A DNA stretch of 64,000 nucleotides from Okapia johnstoni (lineage: Eukaryota; Chordata; Mammalia; Artiodactyla; Giraffidae): assembly GCA_024291935.2 (NCBI GenBank), contig CM044322.1, positions 72,407,405 through 72,471,404 of the forward strand, written 5' to 3'. Both the position numbers and the translations under genes were made by a program. Of this stretch, positions 47,468 to 59,697 are shown one piece after another. Position 1 is the stretch's first letter. Each line of letters starts with the position of its first letter. The notes under the pieces were generated by a model, which was not told where the DNA came from, did no database searches, and was given only the letters and a program-made list of their open reading frames with translations.

Positions 47468-49295
47468 TTGTTCAGTCACTCAGTCATCTCCAACTCTTTG
47501 TGACCACATGGACTGCAGCATCCAGGCTTTCCTTCCTTTACCATCTCCCAGAGCTTGCTCAAACTCACGTCCATTGAGTCGATGATGCCATCCAACCATC
47601 TTATCCTCTGTCGTCCCCTTCTCCTCCTGCCTTCAGTCTTTTCCAGCATCAGGATCTTTTCTAATAAGTTGGCTCTTTGCATCAGGTGGCCAAAGTATTG
47701 GAGTTTCAGCTTCAGCATCAGTCCTTCCAATGAATATTCAGGATTGATTTCCTTTAGAACTGTCTGGTAGGATCTCCTTGTAGTCCAAGGGACTCTCAAG
47801 AGTCTTCTCCAACACTACAGTTCAAAAGCATCCATTCTTTAGTGCTCAGCCTTCTTTATGGTCCAACTCTCACATCCATACATGACTACTGGAAAAACCA
47901 TAGCTTTGACTAGATGGACCTTTGTTGGCAAAGTAATGTCTCTGCTTTTTAACATGCTGTCTAGGATTGTCAAGGAGCAAGTGTCTTTTAATTTCATGGC
48001 TGCAGTCACCATCTGCAGTGATTTTGGAGCCTAAGAAAATAAAGTCTCTCACAGTTTCCAGTGTTTCCCCATCTATTTGCTATGAAGTGATGGAACCAGA
48101 TGCCATAATCTTAGTTTTCTGAATGTTGAGTTTTAAGCCAACTTTTTCACTCTCCTCTTTCACCTTCATCAAGAGGCTCTTTAGTTCCTCTTCGCTTTCT
48201 GCCATAAGGGTGGTGTTATCTGCATATCTGACATTGTTGATATTTCTCCCATCAGTCTTGATTCCAGCTTGTACTTTGTCCAGCCTGGCATTTTGCGTGG
48301 TGTACTCTGTATGTAAGTTTAATAAGCAGGGTGACAATATACAGCCTTGGCATACTCATTTCCCAATTTTAAACTAGTTCATTTTCCCATGTTGGGTCCT
48401 AACTGCTGCTTCCTGACCTGCATATAGATTTCTCAGGAGGCAGGTAAGGTGGTCTGGCATTCCTATCTCTTTAAGATTTTTTCACAGTTTGTTGTGATCT
48501 ACACAGTCAAAGGCTTTAGTGTAGCCAATGAAGATGAAGCAGAAGTAGATGTTTTTATGGAATTCTTTTGCTTTTTCAATGATCCAACGAATGTTGGCAA
48601 TTTGATCTCTGGTTCCTTTGCCTTTTCTAAATCCAGCTTGTACATCTGGAATTTTTCAGTTCACGTACTGTTGAAGCCTGGCTTGGAGAATTTTGAGCAT
48701 CACTTTGTAATCATGTGAAATGAGTGCTATTGTGTGGTAGTTTGAGCATTCTTTGGCATTGCCCTTCTTTGGGATTGGAATGAAAATTGACCCTTTCCAG
48801 TCCTGTGACCACTGCTGAGTTTTCCAAATTTGCTGGCATACTGAGTGTAGCACTTTAACAGCATCATCTTTTAGAATTTGAAATAGATCAACTGGAATTC
48901 CATCACCTCCATTAGCTTTGTTTGTAGTGATGCTTCCTAAGGCCAACTTAACTTCATACTCCACAATGTCTGGTTCTAGGTGAGTGATCACACCATCGTG
49001 GTCATCTGGGTCATTAAGCTCTTCTTTTTTTTTTTTGTATAGTTCTGTGTTTTCTTGTCACCTCTACTTAATATCTTCTGCTTCTGTTAGGTCCACACTG
49101 TTTTTGTCCTTTATTGTGCCCATCTTTGCATGAAATGCTCACTTGGAATCTCTAATTTTCTTGAAGAGATCACTAGTCTTTCCCACTCTATTGTTTTCCT
49201 CTATTTCTTTGCATTGTTCACTTAGGAGGCTCCTTTCTCTCCTTGCTGTTCTTTGGAACTCTGCATTCAGGTGGGTATATCTTTCCTTTTCTCTT
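47468..49295 (-). mobile_element. BovB LINE fragment E
   Basis: It runs from the 3' end at 47468 to AGAGAAAAGGAAAGATATAC (minus) near 49295. Minus frames include 48991-48656 (RT N-terminal, NKANGGDGIPVDLFQILKDD) and 48337-48080 (RT palm, with YADNT in place of the usual YADDT). A deletion near 47968 removes the GRKVMTN-type segment. It is inactive. Confidence 0.93.
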
Positions 49296-49304
49296 ACAAG
49301 GACT

Positions 49305-49390
49305 AATTGATTATTATTTAGAAAGTGTTTAGCACAGTGTCTGGAACACAGTAAGTGCCATATTAGTGTTTGCTCAGTAAATTAGTCTCA
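49305..49390 (+). repeat. MIR 3' fragment
   Basis: GTGTTTAGCACAGTGTCTGG, then AACACAGTAAGTGCCATATT, matches the MIR 3' part. Confidence 0.45.
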
Positions 49391-49479
49391 ATTCTGAAAC
49401 ATGGTGTCACAGGGATTGTAGCCTTCCCTCAGTCATGGACAGCCACTCATGGCTCCCTGAATCTCTTCTTAGCCAGGCT

Positions 49480-50110
49480 CTTCATTTGCTCAAGAAATAT
49501 CTATTGAACACTTACAATGTGCCTTGGCCTTCAATGTGCTGTGTGTATGGGACAAAATGGTCCCTGTGCTCATGGAATTTACAGTAAATGCATAAATAAA
49601 TACATAATTTCAAACTGTGGTGTACTATGAAGGAAAGAAAAAGTAGGAAGCTGTGCAAGAGATTAGTTGGGGGAGGGTGGTGATAAGAGGGTATGAGCCC
49701 CTAAACCAGGAAATGACACTGAGCCCAGACTGGAAGGGTAAGGAAGAGCAGCTACAGAAGTTGGAGGGTGAATAAGAGCTTTCTGGGCAGAAAGAAGAGC
49801 ATACGCCTTGAATAAGAAGAACCGGAACATGTAACAAACAAAAGAAAAGCAACCATGGAGTGCAGACTGTGAGAGAGGACCCTGGAGAGTTAGGTAGAAC
49901 CAGGGCTAGGATTCGGGCTTGCAGTTAATGTAGAGTATGAATTATGGAAGGGCTTTATGTGGTGGAGTGGTCTGGTCCCATTTTGGTTTTCAGAGCTCTC
50001 TCTGGCAAAGTGGTGAAGAAGGGAGTGAATAGGAGGGTGAGCAGTGATCCAGCGGGGAGATGATAGTGACTTAGGGTGGAGAAATGGCTGTGGGGGGAGA
50101 GAAGTGCACT
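49480..50110 (-). mobile_element. L2 LINE fragment
   Basis: CTATTGAACACTTACAATGT, TCCCTGTGCTCATGGAATTT, AAATGCATAAATAAATACAT and later CAGTGATCCAGCGGGGAGAT match the reverse complement of the L2 3' kilobase in order. Confidence 0.6.
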
Positions 50111-50207
50111 AAGTTGAGATGTGTTTTGAAAGTAGAAGGAAGGGCTTAAAAGTGGCACATGTGAGAAAGCTTTTAGCGTTTGAAGGGGTGTTAAGCAGGG
50201 TGTGGGG

Positions 50208-50441
50208 CTTCCCAGGTGGTGCTAGTGATAAAGAACCTGCCTGCCAGTGCAGGAGACATAAGGGACTTATGTGGAAAAAGTGGGAAAAGTTGTCAATTCC
50301 TGGGTTGGGAAGATCCCCTGGAGGAGGGCATGGCAACCCACTCCAGTCTTCTTGCCTGGAGAATCCCATGGACAGAGGATCCTTGTGGGCTACAGTCCAT
50401 GGGGGTCACAAAGAGTCAGACATGAATGAAGCGACTCAGCG
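50208..50441 (+). mobile_element. Bov-tA SINE with an internal insertion in the head
   Basis: GGCTTCCCAGGTGGTGCTAG and the body through AATGAAGCGACTCAGC are present. Between GGAGACATAAG and TTCCTGGGTTGG there are about 20 extra bases. CATAAGGGACTTATG there is a perfect hairpin. Confidence 0.9.
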
Positions 50442-50744
50442 CCCATGGACAAAAGCTGGGTGTGACTCAAGAGGCTGGTGATGGGTGGATGTGGGGGAAT
50501 GGATTTGAGGGTTGTATTGAGGGTGGCCCACATTGTGGCTGGAGCACTGGGTAGGTGAAGATGAAGAATGTAACACTTGCAAACATTCCTTTCGTCAACA
50601 CTCCTAAACACCATCTTTTGAATGTGCTCCATTTTGCCGCTAATGAAGACTTGAAGTGCTGATCTTAGACAAACTAGAAGACTCCTGAAAGTGGGTTATT
50701 TTTAGCACAGAGTAGAGAGTCTGTCTGTTCTAAATTCCATGCTT

Positions 50745-50960
50745 TCATGCCAAAGCATTGATTCTGGGTCCAGATTAACCCTGACTCTACTACTTACTAG
50801 CAATGAGATCCTGGGTAAATTGTTCGAATCTCTCTGTGCCTCCATTTCGTCTTCTGCAAAATGGAAATAATCAGGAGGTACCTACCCCAAAAGTTATTCT
50901 GAGGAGAGCTTGAGATTGTGCTGAGCACATGGTGAACATTACCATTCATAGGGTGAACGG
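50745..50960 (+). repeat. MIR, nearly complete
   Basis: CCTGACTCTACTACTTACTA, GAGATCCTGGGTAAATTG, CTTCTGCAAAATGGAAATAA and TGCTGAGCACATGGTGAAC follow MIR. Confidence 0.75.
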
Positions 50961-50964
50961 TTAT

Positions 50965-52745
50965 TCTTACCAGCTCTTAAAGCTACACAAAGTTTATCAT
51001 CCTCAAAAACCCTAAAAGCTTTCCTATACATGCCACTGCTCAGTCCTGCCTCCATCATTCTGCGCTTGTGCACTTGGATTTTAAAGTCAGGTTCAGGTGC
51101 TGACATTGATCCCTGTTAAACCTCATTTTGTTAGATGCAGTCTATCAGTTTCCTTTGGATTTTAATGAAAGAGAGGTCAAACAATGCATGCTAAGTTCAT
51201 TTTGGCAGCTACAGAGGCATAATGGATGATGCTTTCGCCACCCTCTTGCTTCCAGCTTAGTGGCCCTGGCCTTGGGAGGGGAGGTGCGGGCAGCTCAGGG
51301 CTGGGATGGAGCTGGGATACAGCCGTGCTCTGTCTTGCCCCGATGCTGATACAGTGTGACCATCCTGGAGCCCTTTCTCCCAAGTCAAGTACTGGCTTTG
51401 AGTTTTGAAATGTAGGGCCAAAGGGACCTGCTTATGGTCATTTAGTGGGTTGGCCATGACGCAGATCTAGGACTCAGGCCCCAGCTCTCTCTCCAAAGGC
51501 CCCCACACTTTACGTTCTCACCTCTTTCCAAACCACTCCATCACATCGTCTGACCCCAGACCAGAGAAGGATATAGTCCAAAGAGATACACAGCTCCTTG
51601 GAATCCTCTTTCCTCTCATGTACTTCCGTAGAGTGGATGTGTACTTGGGTGCCTTTCAGTTTAGGCAGCACACACCGACCCTGCGCACCACCCCCACCAT
51701 ATACCTACCATTTCTGCACCAATCAGAAGACCTCTTCCATCTTGACTGAGGAAATCTGTGCTCTGTTCCATTTATACCTCTTTTCTGAACCTTTCCAACA
51801 TCCCTCCGCATCTTGGAGTTTATCACCTCATGGTTATGGAGGGTGGCTTTGATGTTCATGCTTAACTGCACACATTAACGAGCCTTCTTCTTTCTTCTTC
51901 TGTTTCTTCATCTTCTTCTTCTCCTCCTCTTCCTTCTTCCTCTCTAACTTCCTGAGGTCAGGGATCTCCCATTAGGCTGAGAGCTCCCACAGGAGGGCTG
52001 TGTATCCCAGGAGTTCCTCTCCTTCTCTACCTGCTCTCCTAGTACCTACTGGACTCTGTTCATGGGGGGAGCTGAACTTCAAGGTGACCCTGGCACTTAG
52101 CAAAGGCTTGTGAAGAGAGTCAAACCTAGAAACTCAGTGCAGCAGTGATCCATTGATTCTACAGTCCTTTCAGATTCCGGGAGAGTGTGGAGTGTTGGGG
52201 ACATGTTCTAATGCCAGGCCCATGTGTCTGCCTTGCAGGCTGGGCACAGAAACATGTCTTTGGTACAACTGAAGGACTTAACCAGATTCCAGAACTGACG
52301 AATCACTTCATCCAGTGCCTGCCACTGGTCTCTTTCTCTTGTTAATGCTCTCCTTGTTTAGTGTGTCTGCTGAAAGATATTTTTCCAGGTGGTGGATTCT
52401 ATTGAGAATTGAATTTTGCTAACAATCAGGCTTAGCAAATAACTAGGAGGGCAAGGAGAGAGGGGAAGACAGCTCTTGTTAGATTCTAATGCTGGCACCA
52501 CAGTCTTCACTGGAGCTATCCACTGAAACTAGGGAATGAGAAAAAAATTCCGTAAGGCACCCTCTTCAAGTTTCCCATTTCTCAAATAAACCTTGGTTTG
52601 CTTTCTCTGCCAATCTGTTGGTCTGGCCTGGAGAAGCCCAGGGAAGAAAGGGGCTGAGGTAAGATACAGAAAAGAGAAAATATAAATGTGTATAGTGCTT
52701 TATATCTCTTCAAAGCACTTTCACTTCTGTAAGCTCAACATTCAT
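50965..52745. other. Intergenic sequence; a (TTC)-rich tract only
   Basis: Positions 51888-51945 are a TTC/CTC-rich pyrimidine tract. No gene or transposon is recognised elsewhere. Confidence 0.45.
51888..51945 (+). repeat. (TTC)n-type pyrimidine-rich microsatellite
   Basis: Repeated TTC and TCC units are seen directly. Confidence 0.85.
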
Positions 52746-52749
52746 TCTA

Positions 52750-52850
52750 TGCCATTATTCTACACGCATTCATCCGTCACACTTCGTGAGAGCCTCCTAT
52801 GTGCCAGGCCACCTGTTAGGTGCTTAGAGGGATGTAACTGAGAATTACAA
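52750..52850 (-). mobile_element. L2-like fragment
   Basis: GAGAGCCTCCTATGTGCCAG, then GGTGCTTAGAGGGATGTAAC, matches the reverse complement of the L2 3' end. Confidence 0.45.
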
Positions 52851-53331
52851 CTGGGGGAGATAAAAATCCTCAGTGGGTGTGGGGACTGGGGTGACAGAAC
52901 AGACAAACGATGAGGATTTAATGGTGGAAAAAGAGTAATGGGGACCCAAGGAGAGAAAACCCACCCTATGAGAGAGATATCAAGGGCTGCACAAAGGAAG
53001 TGATGGCTGACCTGGGTTGCCCCTGATGAGGAGTGAAGGGGAAAACGGAAGGAAGAAAGTTCTTCCTTTTGTCTAGTCTAACTCTCTTCACAACTGATAC
53101 TCATCAGCAGAGAGCAGCTAGCGTGGTGAAGGGCCTAGAAACCAGAGTGTATCAGGAAAAGATGAAAGAACTCTGGAGTCTGATCTGGAGAACAGATGTG
53201 GAGACAAGAACCAGCGTGATCATTATCTGAAGGACTATGGGTGACAGAAAGACAAAGCAGATGCTTCTTGTGACTCCTGGGGGCAGAAACCGGGGCTGGT
53301 AAATGGAAGTGAAATAATTGAACTCGGTAGG

Positions 53332-53535
53332 GCTTCCCTGGTGGCTTGGACAGTAAAGAATCTACCAGGAAACCCAGGTTTGTTTCCTGAGTTGGGAAGA
53401 TCCTCTGGAGAAGAGAATGGTTACCCATGCCAGCATACTTGCCTGGAGAATTCCATGGACAGAGGAGCCTGGTTGGCTATAGTCCATCGGGTTGCAAAGA
53501 GTCAAACATGAATGACTATCATTTTCACTTTCAGA
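53332..53535 (+). mobile_element. Bov-tA SINE
   Basis: GGCTTCCCTGGTGGCTTGGA through TCAAACATGAATGACTATCA is Bov-tA with a short deletion in the head (AATCTACCAGGAAACCCAGG). Confidence 0.92.
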
Positions 53536-53604
53536 GAAAGAAAACATGTATGTAATGCAGACAAATCAACCAAGGTTGATGCCTCCTTTCCCCAAGAGAG
53601 CATT

Positions 53605-53770
53605 TGGTAAATCCTGGAGACAGTTTTAGTTGTCACAACTGGAGGTGGTTGTTACTGGCATATAGTGGCTAGTAGAGACCAGAGATTCTGCTGCATAGCC
53701 TACAGTGCACAGGAAGCTTCCAACAGAGAATTCTCCAAGCCCAAATGTCAGTAGTGCCATGGTCAGTGTA
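53605..53770 (+). mobile_element. MER5A-type hAT-Charlie MITE
   Basis: TTTTAGTTGTCACAACTGGA, TACTGGCATATAGTGGCTAG, CCTACAGTGCACAGGAAGC and AATGTCAGTAGTGCCATGG follow MER5A in order. Confidence 0.75.
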
Positions 53771-53784
53771 GTGGATGTAGTGGA

Positions 53785-53985
53785 AGGAGTGGGGTTTTCA
53801 TCTCAAATACCAGCAGTGCCACTTTCCAGCCTTGAGGCAATGGGCAAGTTATTCAACCTCTCTTGTTGTCAGTGTCCTCATCTGCGAAATGGAAATAATA
53901 CCAGTTTTCAGAGTCAGAGTGCCATTTGGTGGGGTCTTTCTGCATAGTGTCAGTAAAGTGCCTGCTATAGAGAATGTGCCCCAGT
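53785..53985 (+). repeat. MIR fragment
   Basis: GGGCAAGTTATTCAACCTCT, CCTCATCTGCGAAATGGAAA and AGTAAAGTGCCTGCTATAG follow MIR. Confidence 0.65.
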
Positions 53986-53989
53986 AGTG

Positions 53990-55430
53990 CCTGTTATTAT
54001 AGCATGAAGATTGTTTTTCCTTCTTCATCACCAGGACTGCCCAAGAATGTATCAGAGGGCCAGAGAGGTCATGAGTTGTAATAAGCCTTCTTTCATTGAG
54101 AATACTCAGCCTCCTGCAGGGATGTTATGGAGGTTTTTTTGGAATAAATGGGAAATTAGGCTATGTGATGTACTAGTCACTTGGTCTTCCTATTGTGGCT
54201 TTTCTCTTCAGTTGAGTCCTGATGTCTGCACTGTAGCCCAACACCCCTGTGGATCAGAGGGGTAGCACTCTCTGGAAACCAAAGAACTGAGGAATGAATC
54301 CTGATGAAAATGGTGCCAGAACCTCACTCCCTGCACCTTAAATAATGGTTCTACCCTACCCTATTCCACCACCTGCGTTCTATCACTTAACAAAAGGCAG
54401 AAACTGAAGCAGGTCCCTCCAAAGTAATGCAAAGCATGTAAAGGTCAGAAGAAGACCAGGAAAAAAGGGGAAGTTAGGCACTCTGCTTGGGACGGGAGAG
54501 GCTGAGGGGAACGTGGGAAGCCCTGTGACAGTGAGGTGTCGAGTAGGATGGCCAGCCCATTCTCTGCCTCCAGAGGCCAGCAGGAGAAGGAGTACTGCTG
54601 AAAATGGGGGAACCTGAAACTCTACAGTGCCTCCCGGTCAAGAGAACCAGGAGTCTATGAGCTGGGTACTGCAGAGGGTGGCCACACCCCTCTGCACTCT
54701 AGATGCCAAGTCAGGAATCTCTGGAGAGAGTCCAAGGAAGGGTTGCAGAACACCCTAGACCTGGAATCCCCATCTCCACACTAGTCCTTCCGCACTGCCT
54801 GATCCCCCTGCTTCCTCTGCGATTGGAACTGCTGATGCTAGAAGAAGAGGTGGGAGAGGAGGAATGACAATGATAAACAGACCTCAGGCTAGACTCCAGT
54901 GCATGGATCTAATTTGAAGGCTTGTTCAGGGAGCAATGAGGGGCGCTAGAGTATCTTGGACAGTCTGACTTGACTGGAGAGTGTGCATGCCTCCAGCCCA
55001 GCAGCCCTCTGCCCAAGGCTGTCCTTGCAAGGCTGTCAAGAGATTTGCTCTCGTTTGTCTTTCTCTGAACTTCCATCACTGTTTCCTGTTGCAGTTGAAC
55101 TTGACTTTTCCAGATGTTGCTTGTTGTCTGCTGTTGCTCCCCCCAGGCCTGACTTCTGCATGATAGTGTGTGTTGGGCAGGAGAGTAACACAAACTACCC
55201 TTGTCCACTCTTCCCACTGGTCACACCTTAAGCTCCAGCTGAGCTGGACTATCTGATTCCCCACACATTCCTGGCGTGTTTCCACCCTGAGCCTTTGCAC
55301 CTGCTCTTTCTGTTACCTGAAAGTCTTTCCACACTTCATTCAAGGAGTTTCTGATCCTTTCGGGTTCTGACAGACACTGCTCATTGTCCAGCCTTTAACT
55401 GTTCTGCCTTTCTGCCTCATTTTACAGCAC
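53990..55430. other. Intergenic sequence; nothing recognised
   Basis: No coding or repeat family signal is seen. Confidence 0.45.
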
Positions 55431-55436
55431 ACTGAT

Positions 55437-55769
55437 TTATTTTTTAAACTTTTTATTCATTTATTTTTGGCTGTGCTAGGGCTTCATTGCTGCGCGTGGG
55501 CTTTCTCTAGTTGTAGTGAGCAGTTCCTAATCTCTAGCTGAGGTGGCTTCTCTCACTGCGGAGCATGGGCTCTAGGGCACGTGGCTTCACTAGTTGAAGC
55601 ATAAGGCTCGGTAGTTGTGACACACAGGTTCTAGACGGTGTGGGCCTCAGAAGTTGTGGCTCACGGGGCTTAGTTGCCCCTCGGCACATGGAATCTTCCT
55701 GTACTGGGGATTGAACCTGTGTCCCAAGCACTAGTGGGTGGATTCCTAACCATTGGACCAGGGAAGTCC
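55437..55769 (-). mobile_element. CHR-2-type SINE (cetacean-hippo-ruminant tRNA SINE)
   Basis: On the minus strand the head GGACTTCCCTGGTCCAATGG is followed by repeated GCCCCGTGAGCCACAACTTC-like blocks and an AAAAATAAATGAATAAA tail, as in CHR-2. Confidence 0.85.
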
Positions 55770-56626
55770 TTCCAAGCTTCTTGTTGCTAGAGGTGATAAT
55801 GTGACAATCTGGCCCATGAAACGTACTTTTTCTTTTAACAAGAAAGAGAGCTGTCGTGTATCTGGCAGGTGTCTTTTGTTTTTCCCCTTGCTCCCTGGAA
55901 AGTCTATGATGCGATGCCTGGGAGTGGAGAAACCAACTCCAACCCAGGAAGACTGCATGTTAAGGATGCTGGCCTGGAAGACAGAGCGGGTCTGGGTCCT
56001 TGATGACATCCTTGAGACCTGTGCTCGCCTCCCTCCATAATTTCTGTCACAAGAGAAAAACAAAACCGAGTCTGTGAAACCTCAATAGTTAGGTTTCTGT
56101 TACATGCTGCCAAACACTATCCTAACTGATGAGAAGACTCATCTCAACAGCTGCTTCCTCCATTTTTAACCATTCTGACTGGATAGGCCCTTCCCTGCCT
56201 CTGTGTTCCCCTGGTTCTTTATATCTCTCCCAGCGAAGTTTTCTTACTCTCCCTAACATTCCCACTGTGTATTTGTCTCAGCAACTTCAGCGTGCATGTT
56301 TGAGAGGAAAAGAATATGTCCTCTCCCCAGGAGCCCCCACAGTTGCACTGGCCTTTGGAGACCCTTGGTGAAGACTGTTGAACAGGCTTGACTGCCACTG
56401 GGCCCTCTCCTCCAGGATCTACTAGGATCATAGCATCACTCAATAATGACCCTACCACAGACTCTCCACTTGCTTCCTGTGCTGCCTGAGTGTACCCCTC
56501 ATCCTTTGTCCGGGCCGGGACTCCTCCAGAGCAGTGAGGTGTTGGGTCAGGGAGGCTGAGGAGGAACAATCCTATCAGCCTCTTCTAAGGAGCAGGATTA
56601 GAGCAGATGTATTCTGCCCTCTGGGC

Positions 56627-56842
56627 TTTTGGTGGCTCAGAGGGTAAAAACATCTGCCTGCAATGCGGGAGACCTGGGTTCAATCCCTGGGTGGGGAAGA
56701 TCCCCTGGAGAAGGAAATGGCAACCCACTCCAGTATTCTTGCCTGGAAAACCCCATGGATGGAAAAGCCTGGTGGGCTACAGTCCATGGAATTGCAAAGA
56801 GTCAGATACAACTGAGCGACTTCACTTTCACTTTCATCCTGG
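56627..56842 (+). mobile_element. Bov-tA SINE
   Basis: GGGCTTTTGGTGGCTCAGAG through ACTGAGCGACTTCACTTTCA is a well-kept Bov-tA. Confidence 0.93.
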
Positions 56843-57239
56843 CCTCCTGAGGGTCTGCTCCCTTTGCCCTTCCTAAGACTGTGGCATGAGGGCACAGACA
56901 GGTTCAGAGGAGCCCTTCTCCCCACTCCAGACTCTCATAGAGCAAAAGTCATTTGACCAGTCTCCAGCCTCCAGGCAGGGAAATTCTACAGCTTTCAGAG
57001 CAGACGAAGAAAGTTCAGGGTATCTCTCCAACCAAGACTGGACAAATGTCAAACTGTGGGAAGGGCCTGGGGCTAAGATCTGTTGAGGTTTTTCTGAGGT
57101 GTGGTGGCATGCTGCCTGGTGTCAGTAGCCAGTCTGGGGACAAGTCAGCAGCCAGTCTAGGGTCTAGAGTAAATCTCTTCAAAAGTATTTCCCCTATTGC
57201 AGGATCGGGGCTGGAAGGAGTTGATTTGTCTCTCCACTA

Positions 57240-57345
57240 ATCCTGTGAGCTGCTTCAAGACAAGACATATCTTATTCACATTTGTTTTTACCACCTGACA
57301 GTATACCTGTCACAAAAGATGCTCAATAAATATTTGTGGGAGGAA
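57240..57345 (+). mobile_element. L2-like 3' fragment
   Basis: GTGAGCTGCTTCAAGACAAG, then GATGCTCAATAAATATTTGT and a GGAA-rich tail, follows the L2 3' end. Confidence 0.5.
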
Positions 57346-57879
57346 GGAAGTGAAGAAGGGAGGGAGGCCTTAAATAAAGGCATCAGGCAGGCAAGCCCTG
57401 CCCCTGCCTAGCCCAACCCACTTGCCCCTGTGGCACTGGTCATCAAACACTGCCCTGGCCCTCCCTCCCCTGCTCAGACAGCACCTCCTCTCCCTGTCTC
57501 TCTGGGGTTCCCATGTCCCATCAGAGTTGACCATTCAGTCTTCAGCAGCACACTGGATTCTCCATCACAGCATTTACTCAACAGGACTGAGAATCTCTGC
57601 CCCTGTCTCTTCAGCAGCAGATGGAGCTACCTGAGGGAATAGATCAGGGCTTGTTTCTCAGGCTGGCAGAAAAGATCTCCAGGTCTCTCAGGTGAGAAGG
57701 TTGCCCAGCAGGGTAACTGAGAAGAAGGTTTTGGTGAAGCAGCTCCTTCTTGGCATAAAGAGGGCATTAGGGTGGAGTGGAAGATCACTTCTGAAGAGGA
57801 CTGGAAGACACACGGGGCAAATGAGTTATGCTTAGGCCACCAGGAATGTGCCATTTCAAAAAGGAAATGAGAGAGCACC

Positions 57880-59142
57880 AGTTCAGTCTAGTTCAGTTGC
57901 TCAGTCGTGTCCGACTCTTTGTGACCCCACAAACCGCAGCACGCCAGGCCTCCCTGTCCATCACCAACTCCCGAAGTTTACACAAACTCATGTCCATTGA
58001 GTCGGTGATGCCATCCAACCATCTCATCCTCTGTCATCCCCTTCTCCTCCTGCCATCAATCTTTCCCAGCATCAGGGTCTTTTCAAATGAGTCAGCTCTT
58101 CACATGAGGTGGCCAAATTATTGGAGTTTCAGCTTCAACATCAGTCCTTCCAATGAACACCCAGGACTGATCTCCTTTAGGATGGACTGGTTGAATCTCC
58201 TTGCAGTCCAAGGGACTCTCAAGAGTCTTCTCCAACACTACAGTTCAAAAGCATCAATTCTTCGGCACTCAGCTTTCTTTATAGTCCAACTCTCACATCC
58301 ATAGATAACTACTGGAAAAACCATAGCCTTGACTAGATGGACCTTTTTTGAAAAAGTAATGTCTCTGCTTTTAATATGCTGTCCAGGTTGGTCATAACTT
58401 TCCTTCCAAGGAGCAAGCGTCTTTTAATTTCACGGCTGCAATCACCATCAGCAGTGATTTTGGAGCCCCAAAAAATAAAGTCAGTCACTGTTTCCACTGT
58501 TTCCCCATCTATTTGCCATGAACTGATGGGACCGGATGCCATGATCTTAGTTTTATGAATGTTGAGCTTTAAGCCAACTTTTTCACTCTCCTCTTTCACC
58601 TTCATCAAGAGGCTCTTTAGTTCTTCTTCACTTTCTGCCATAAGGGTGGTGTCATCTGCATATCTGGGGTTATTGATATTTCTCCCGGCAATCTTGATTC
58701 CAGCTTGTGCTTCATCCAGCCCAGCATTTCTCATAATGTACTCTGCATATAAGTTAAACAAGCAGGGTGACAATATACAGCCTTGACATACTCCTTTTCC
58801 TATTTGGAACTAGTCTGTTGTTCCATGTCCAGTTCTAACTATTGCTTCCTGACCTGCATACAGGTTTCTCAAGAGGCAGGTAAGGTGATCTGGTATTCTC
58901 ATCTCTTTCAGAATTTTCCACAGTTTGTTGTGGTCCACACAGTCAAAGGCTTTGGCATAGTCAATAAAGCAAAAATAGATGTTTTTCTGGAACTCTCTTG
59001 CTTTTTCGATGATCCATCGGATGGTGGCAATTTGATCTCTGGTTCCTCTGCCTTTTCTAAAACCAGCTTGAACATCTGAAAGTTCACGGTTCATGTATTG
59101 CTGAAGACTGGCTTGGAGAATTTTGAGCATTACTTTATTAGC
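57880..59142 (-). mobile_element. BovB LINE fragment F
   Basis: This is the best-preserved RT piece in the window. The minus frame 58773-58333 reads from MSPCLFNLYAEYIMRNAGLD through the YADDT box into GRKVMTNLDSILK. An upstream frame 59205-58810 gives FRKGRGTRDQIAT and FIDYAKAFDCVDH. It is 5'-truncated at 59142 and frames are broken, so it is inactive. Confidence 0.94.
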
Positions 59143-59171
59143 CTGGCACTGGAAATAAGAACTGGGCCTAG

Positions 59172-59345
59172 AGACTTCCCTGTGGTCCGGTGGTTGGGAC
59201 TTCATCTTCCTGTGCAGGGGGTGCGGGTTCAGACCCTGCTCAGGGCCTTATGATCCCACATGCCTCAGAGGCCCAAGAGCCAAAACACTGAACAGAAGCA
59301 CTATTGTTACAAATTCATAAAGACTTGAAAAAGGAAAAAAGAAAT
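59172..59345 (+). mobile_element. CHR-1-type SINE
   Basis: GACTTCCCTGTGGTCCGGTG, TATGATCCCACATGCCTCAG and a CATAAAGACTTGAAAAAGG tail follow a CHR-1-like SINE. Confidence 0.75.
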
Positions 59346-59585
59346 GGGCCTACAAGCAGGATGGAAAATGTTCCTCCACCGTCTGCTAAGGATCACAGGG
59401 CTCTGGCATCAGGGGAGATGGAATTGGTGATCAGTGATTTCCTAGATGAATCCCTAGATTATGACAAGTCCTGAAAGATAATCATGTGGATCTGAGAGGT
59501 ATTTCCAACTTTTCAAAGAACTAATGAAAATTTTATCCTATGATAAGACTAAATTTAAAAGTTGCTTTTCTTTGCTTTTGCCTGG

Positions 59586-59697
59586 AATTATATCTCAGTT
59601 GGTAAAGAATCCACCTGCAATGCAGGAGACCCCGCTTCGATTCCTGGGTCGGGAAGATCCACTGGAGAAGGGATAGGCTACCCACCCCAGTATTCTT
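59586..59697 (+). mobile_element. Bov-tA SINE, first unit of a tandem pair (3'-truncated)
   Basis: TATCTCAGTTGGTAAAGAAT through CCACCCCAGTATTCTTG is the head and part of the body; it stops where the next unit starts. Confidence 0.88.

Noticed and set aside
58333..58773. Reverse-transcriptase-like protein with a YADD box, which could be read as a cellular or retron-type RT
   Set aside because: It sits in a 5'-truncated BovB LINE with the BovB 3' end and related copies nearby. It is a dead retrotransposon fragment.
17226..59142. Regularly recurring similar blocks that might look like an array
   Set aside because: They are dispersed BovB and SINE copies with different truncations and irregular spacing, not a CRISPR or tandem array, which would not be expected in this genome.
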